DNA from: an uncultured delta proteobacterium
Lineage (GTDB): Bacteria; Myxococcota_A; Bradymonadia; REDH01
Direction: 5' to 3'
Length of the DNA stretch: 10,533 nucleotides
Assembly (NCBI GenBank): GCA_903912275.1
Contig: CAIWGR010000504.1
Coordinates: 1-10,533 of the forward strand
The translations under genes and the position numbers were made by a program. The notes beneath the pieces were generated by a model. It searched no databases, had not been told where the DNA came from, and saw nothing but the letters and a program-made list of their open reading frames with translations. Of the stretch, positions 7,498 to 10,533 are shown one piece after another (the first letter of the stretch is position 1; each line of letters opens with the position of its first letter).

Positions 7498-7526
7498 TTG
7501 ACGCAGCCGCTCGCGCGGGGCTAACC
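7498..7526 (+). promoter_or_regulatory. Tentative promoter upstream of prfB
   Basis: The 90-base gap before prfB (7485-7574) contains TTGACG (7498-7503), a 5-of-6 match to a sigma-70 -35 box. At 17-18 bases downstream there is only CTAACC, a poor -10 box. The placement is sensible for a separate prfB-lysS-lolC transcript, but the -10 match is too weak for a firm call. No clear terminator hairpin for the preceding gene was seen in the same gap. Confidence 0.25.
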
Positions 7527-7574
7527 GACAGCCGCAACACGCGCCCATCCGGCGCCGCGCCCAGGGTCCCAAAG

Positions 7575-8721
7575 ATGGAACAGTTTCGTGAAGAGCTCCA
7601 GTCGCTGAATCAGCGGCTTGGCGAGCTCCGGGGGTATCTTTGACGTCGCTCGCAAGACCGAGAAACTCCAAGAGCTGAACTATCAGATGTCCGACCCCGC
7701 CTTCTGGGGCGACGCGGACAAGGCGCAGACCGTCATGCAGGAGCGGGCCAACCTGGAGAAGGTGCTGACCTTCTTCAAGGAGCTGTCTGGCAAGCTTGCC
7801 GACTGCGGCGCACTGCTCGAACTGGGCGCGGAGATGGGCGAAGAGGCCGTCGCCGCCGACCTCAAGGCCGCGCTCGCCGAGGCCGACGCTGTGCTCGAGA
7901 AGATGGAGCTGGAGCGCATGCTCAGCGGCCCCAACGATCGCAACAACGCCATCGTCACCATCTCCGCCGGCGCCGGTGGAACCGAGAGCCAAGACTGGGC
8001 CCACATGCTCTACCGCATGTACCTCCGCTTCTGTGAGAAGAAGGGCTGGAAGACCGAAGTCCTCGACTATCAGGATGGCGAAGAGGCGGGCATCAAGGGC
8101 GCCACCTTCCACGTCACCGGCGAGTTCGCCTTCGGCTACCTCCGACCGGAGACGGGCGTGCACCGGCTCGTGCGCATCTCCCCCTTCGACAGCCAGGCCC
8201 GCCGCCACACCTCGTTTGCCTCGGTCGGCGTGCTCCCCGAAATCGACGACGCCATCGAGGTCGACATCAAGGAGGCCGACCTCCGCATCGACACCTACCG
8301 CGCCTCGGGCTCCGGCGGACAGCACGTCAACCGGACCGACTCGGCCGTCCGAATCACCCACATCCCGACCAACACCGTCGTGCAGTGCCAGAGCGAGCGC
8401 TCGCAGCTCAAGAACCGCTCCACGGCCATGAAGATGCTCCGCAGCCGGCTCTACGAAGAAGAGCAGCGCAAGCGCGAAGCCATCAATGCAGCGCTCTACG
8501 CCGACAAGGCCGATGTGGGCTGGGGCAGCCAGATCCGCAGCTACGTCCTCGCGCCCTACCAGATGGTCAAAGACCTCCGGACCCAGCACGAAACCAGCAA
8601 CACGGGCGGCGTCCTCGACGGCGACATCCAGCCCTTCATCGACACCTATCTCCTCCAGTTCGCGAACGCGATGGCAGCTCGCAAGGGCATCGCCGTCGCG
8701 CACTCCGACGAAGCCTACTGA
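7575..8721 (+). CDS. prfB: Peptide chain release factor 2 (RF2), read through a +1 programmed frameshift
   Basis: RF2 recognises UGA and UAA in the ribosomal A site and triggers peptide release. The ATG at 7575 has AGGG eight bases upstream and opens MEQFREELQSLNQRLGELRG. After 22 codons it meets an in-frame TGA (7641-7643); a +1 slip at CTT continues from GAC at 7642 to the stop at 8719-8721, giving 381 residues. The stop-recognition tripeptide SPF is at 202-204 and the catalytic GGQ at 247-249, close to the E. coli positions (205-207 and 250-252). The residue four before GGQ is Ala243, the common form, not the Thr of E. coli K-12. The C-terminus carries about 17 residues more than E. coli RF2 (after DGDIQPFIDTYL). 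The frame is also open from 7618, but a start there would cut off the N-terminus and lose the autoregulation. lysS follows 11 bases after the stop. Confidence 0.97.
7629..7644 (+). promoter_or_regulatory. RF2 programmed +1 frameshift (autoregulatory recoding) site
   Basis: The site reads CGG GGG TAT CTT TGA C. As far as I recall, the E. coli site differs only in the first base (AGG). It has every known element: an internal Shine-Dalgarno-like G run (7630-7634), a three-base spacer TAT, the slippery CTT (7638-7640), and TGA followed by C, a poor termination context. When RF2 is scarce, termination at TGA is slow and the peptidyl-tRNA slips from CUU to UUU, allowing full-length RF2 to be made. 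When RF2 is plentiful, only a 22-residue peptide results. Upstream and downstream frames both encode conserved RF2 sequence, so this is recoding and not a sequencing error or pseudogene. Confidence 0.96.
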
Positions 8722-8732
8722 CGGCCCCTCAC

Positions 8733-10292
8733 ATGAGCCACGACCAACGCATCTCTGCCTATCGCGACCGCTTCGACAACCACATCGTGCAGGAGCGTGT
8801 TGCCAAGGTCGACGCCCTCCGCGAGGCCGGCACCAGCCCCTTCGCCAACGGCTTTGAGGTCAGCCACACCGCCGCGCAGGTCTATGCCGAGGCCGGTTCG
8901 CTGAGCGCCGAGGAGCTCGCCGAGCGGGCCATCCCCGTGACCGTTGCCGGACGGCTCCGCCTCTTCCGCAAGATGGGCAAGGCCGCCTTCCTCAAGATTG
9001 CCGACCGCACCTGCCGCGAGGGCCTCAAGGGGGCGCCGAGCGACGACAACTTCCTCCAGGTCTTCGTCTCGCTCGGCAGCGTCGGCCAGGAGCTCTTCGA
9101 CCGCCTCCTCACCTTCGACCTCGGCGACATCCTCGGCGTCCGCGGCACGCTGATGCGCACGAAGACGGGCGAACTCTCGGTCGCCGCGACCGAGATCATC
9201 ATGCTCACCAAGAGCATCCGCCCGCTCCCCGACAAGTTCAAGGGGCTCTCCGATGTCGAGCAGCGCTACCGCATGCGCTACGTCGACCTGGTGATGAACG
9301 ACGAGGTGCGCGAGGTCTTCTACAAGCGGACCCGCATCGTCAGCGCCATCCGCAGCTTCCTCGACCGCCGCGACTACCTCGAGGTCGAGACGCCCATGAT
9401 GCATGCCACGCCGGGCGGCGCGGCGGCTCGCCCCTTTGCGACCCACCACAACGCGCTCAACATGCAGCTCTTCATGCGCATCGCGCCGGAGCTCTACCTC
9501 AAGCGGCTCCTGGTTGGCGGCATGGAGCGGGTCTACGAGATCAACCGAAACTTCCGCAACGAGGGCTTGTCGCGCAAGCACAACCCCGAGTTCACCATGC
9601 TCGAGTTCTACCAGGCGTACGCGACCTGGGAGGACATGATGGAGCTCACCGAAGAGATGCTCTGTGAGGTCGCCGCCACCATCCACACCCCCAACGAGGC
9701 CGGCGAAATCCGCTTCGTCGCGGAGGAGCAGGAGGTGAGCTTCGCCCGTCCGTGGCGCCGCCTCCGCATGTCGGAAGGTGTTGCCGAGGCGCTCGGCGTA
9801 GAGGAGGCGCAGCTCGACGACCTCGACTTCCTGCGCGAGGCCGCACGCAAGGCCGGCGCCGACGTGGCCAAACTCGACAAGGGCAGACTGCTCGTCGAAC
9901 TCTTCGAACGCCGCGTGGAGCACACGCTCATCCAGCCCACCTTTGTCGTCGACTTCCCCGCCAGCGCCTCGCCGCTCGCCCGCCGCAAAGAGTCGAACCC
10001 CGAGCTGGTCGACCGCTTTGAACTCTATGTGCTGGGCCGCGAGCTGGCCAACGCCTTCTCGGAGCTCAACGACCCCGAAGACCAGTACGGCCGCTTCGCT
10101 GCGCAGCTCGAGGCTAAGGCCGGCGGTGACGACGAGGCGATGCCCATGGACGAGGACTACGTCCGCGCCCTGGAGTATGGCATGCCGCCTGCCGCAGGCG
10201 AGGGCATCGGTATCGACCGCCTCGTGATGCTGCTGACAGACAGCGCCTCCATCCGCGACGTCATCCTCTTTCCCCACATGCGCCCCGAATGA
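8733..10292 (+). CDS. lysS: Lysine--tRNA ligase, class II
   Basis: This enzyme charges tRNA-Lys with lysine, using ATP, in the cytoplasm. The 519-residue product has an N-terminal anticodon-binding OB-fold region (about 60-190), then the class II catalytic core. Motif 1 lies around SFLDRRDYLEVETPMM. Motif 2 contains YEINRNFRNEG (FRNE at 274-277) and is followed by HNPEFTMLEFYQAY. Motif 3 is GIGIDRLVMLL near the C-terminus, which ends in the family-typical DVILFPHMRPE. Length is close to E. coli LysS (505); the OB region has a small insertion around GAPSDDNF. The ATG at 8733 follows prfB by 11 bases and has no clear ribosome binding site, so translation may be coupled to prfB. The frame extends upstream into prfB, but those codons are shadow. 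The stop overlaps the next start as ATGA. Confidence 0.97.
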   Translation: MSHDQRISAYRDRFDNHIVQERVAKVDALREAGTSPFANGFEVSHTAAQVYAEAGSLSAEELAERAIPVTVAGRLRLFRKMGKAAFLKIADRTCREGLKGAPSDDNFLQVFVSLGSVGQELFDRLLTFDLGDILGVRGTLMRTKTGELSVAATEIIMLTKSIRPLPDKFKGLSDVEQRYRMRYVDLVMNDEVREVFYKRTRIVSAIRSFLDRRDYLEVETPMMHATPGGAAARPFATHHNALNMQLFMRIAPELYLKRLLVGGMERVYEINRNFRNEGLSRKHNPEFTMLEFYQAYATWEDMMELTEEMLCEVAATIHTPNEAGEIRFVAEEQEVSFARPWRRLRMSEGVAEALGVEEAQLDDLDFLREAARKAGADVAKLDKGRLLVELFERRVEHTLIQPTFVVDFPASASPLARRKESNPELVDRFELYVLGRELANAFSELNDPEDQYGRFAAQLEAKAGGDDEAMPMDEDYVRALEYGMPPAAGEGIGIDRLVMLLTDSASIRDVILFPHMRPE

Positions 10293-10533
10293 CCGACCCA
10301 GGGATGCAGCAGCCGAAGGTCGCGCTCACCGCCAGCTACCACTGGCTGCTGGCGCGCCGCTACTTCGGCAGCCGCAACAACCCGCGTCTGCCGTCGCTCA
10401 CCTCCACGCTCTCCATCTTGGCTGTCTCGCTCGGCGTCACCGCGATGATCATCGTACTGGCGGTCATGGGCGGCTTCGAGAACGACCTGCGCGACAAGAT
10501 CGTGGGCACCAAGGCGCATGTGCTGGTCTCCTC
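10289..10533 (+). CDS. lolC: LolC/LolE-type lipoprotein-releasing ABC transporter permease, N-terminal part
   Basis: Only the first 81 codons are in the window. LolC/LolE permeases work with the ATPase LolD in the inner membrane to extract mature lipoproteins and hand them to LolA. The visible part has the family opening: a cytoplasmic lead with WLLARRYFGSR (19-29), a first membrane helix (about 39-60, LSILAVSLGVTAMIIVLAVM), then GGFENDLRDKI at the start of the periplasmic domain. The ATG at 10289 overlaps the lysS stop by four bases (ATGA), pointing to translational coupling. A second ATG at 10304 is less likely, because the GGG before it is directly adjacent. LolC and LolE cannot be told apart from this fragment, and many bacteria have a single hybrid form. 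The expected next gene, lolD, lies outside the window. Confidence 0.9.
   Translation, partial: MTDPGMQQPKVALTASYHWLLARRYFGSRNNPRLPSLTSTLSILAVSLGVTAMIIVLAVMGGFENDLRDKIVGTKAHVLVS

Noticed and set aside
7641..7643. In-frame TGA in prfB as a sign of a pseudogene or sequencing error
   Set aside because: The surrounding bases are the complete known RF2 recoding signal, and the rest of the protein is intact, with SPF and GGQ.
7156..10277. Long minus-strand frames (7156-8703 and 8715-10277) opposite prfB and lysS, and one at 6273-7490 opposite the thioredoxin gene
   Set aside because: They mirror the length of highly conserved plus-strand genes and show no family motif, so they are shadows.

Overview
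The window is GC-rich (roughly 70 % by eye), densely coding, and has the Ala/Arg/Leu-heavy protein composition and GDT/GSDGG-type lipoprotein linkers typical of Myxococcota and related former deltaproteobacteria. That placement is an inference from style; there is no rRNA or other phylogenetic marker beyond prfB and lysS, which I could only compare from memory. No tRNA, rRNA, CRISPR array, insertion sequence or phage gene was seen, and no gap between genes exceeds 133 bases.

Layout. (1) Bases 1-2667, minus strand: a very long TPR-like helical-repeat protein with 889 residues in the window, running off the left edge. (2) Bases 2668-2800: a divergent intergenic region holding a perfect 8+8 inverted repeat. 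(3) 2801-3793, plus: a DnaJ-family co-chaperone keeping only two of the four zinc-binding cysteine repeats. (4) 3866-6367, plus: a secreted lipoprotein with a Cys-rich segment, a GATase-like region and a peptidase M60 domain, an order that recalls animal TCAF proteins. (5) 6402-7484, plus: an exported thioredoxin-fold protein with a CGPC site and a TPR-like C-terminal half. (6) 7575-8721: prfB (release factor 2), interrupted by an in-frame TGA at a canonical +1 programmed frameshift site. (7) 8733-10292: lysS. (8) 10289 to the right edge: the start of a LolC/LolE-type lipoprotein-releasing permease, overlapping lysS by ATGA.

How they work together. The right half, prfB-lysS-lolC, is a tight co-directional translation and envelope housekeeping block. 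The left half is accessory: an orphan-looking DnaJ, a surface metallopeptidase lipoprotein and an exported thioredoxin-TPR protein. The last two are only 34 bases apart and may be co-transcribed. The Lol system encoded at the right edge is the general machinery that would sort a lipoprotein such as the M60 protein, but nothing links the two specifically.

The best candidates for a second look are the TCAF-like M60 lipoprotein, the prfB recoding site (easily mis-annotated as a shortened gene), the inverted repeat in the divergent promoter region and the one-zinc-site DnaJ. I did not find a convincing new multi-gene system.
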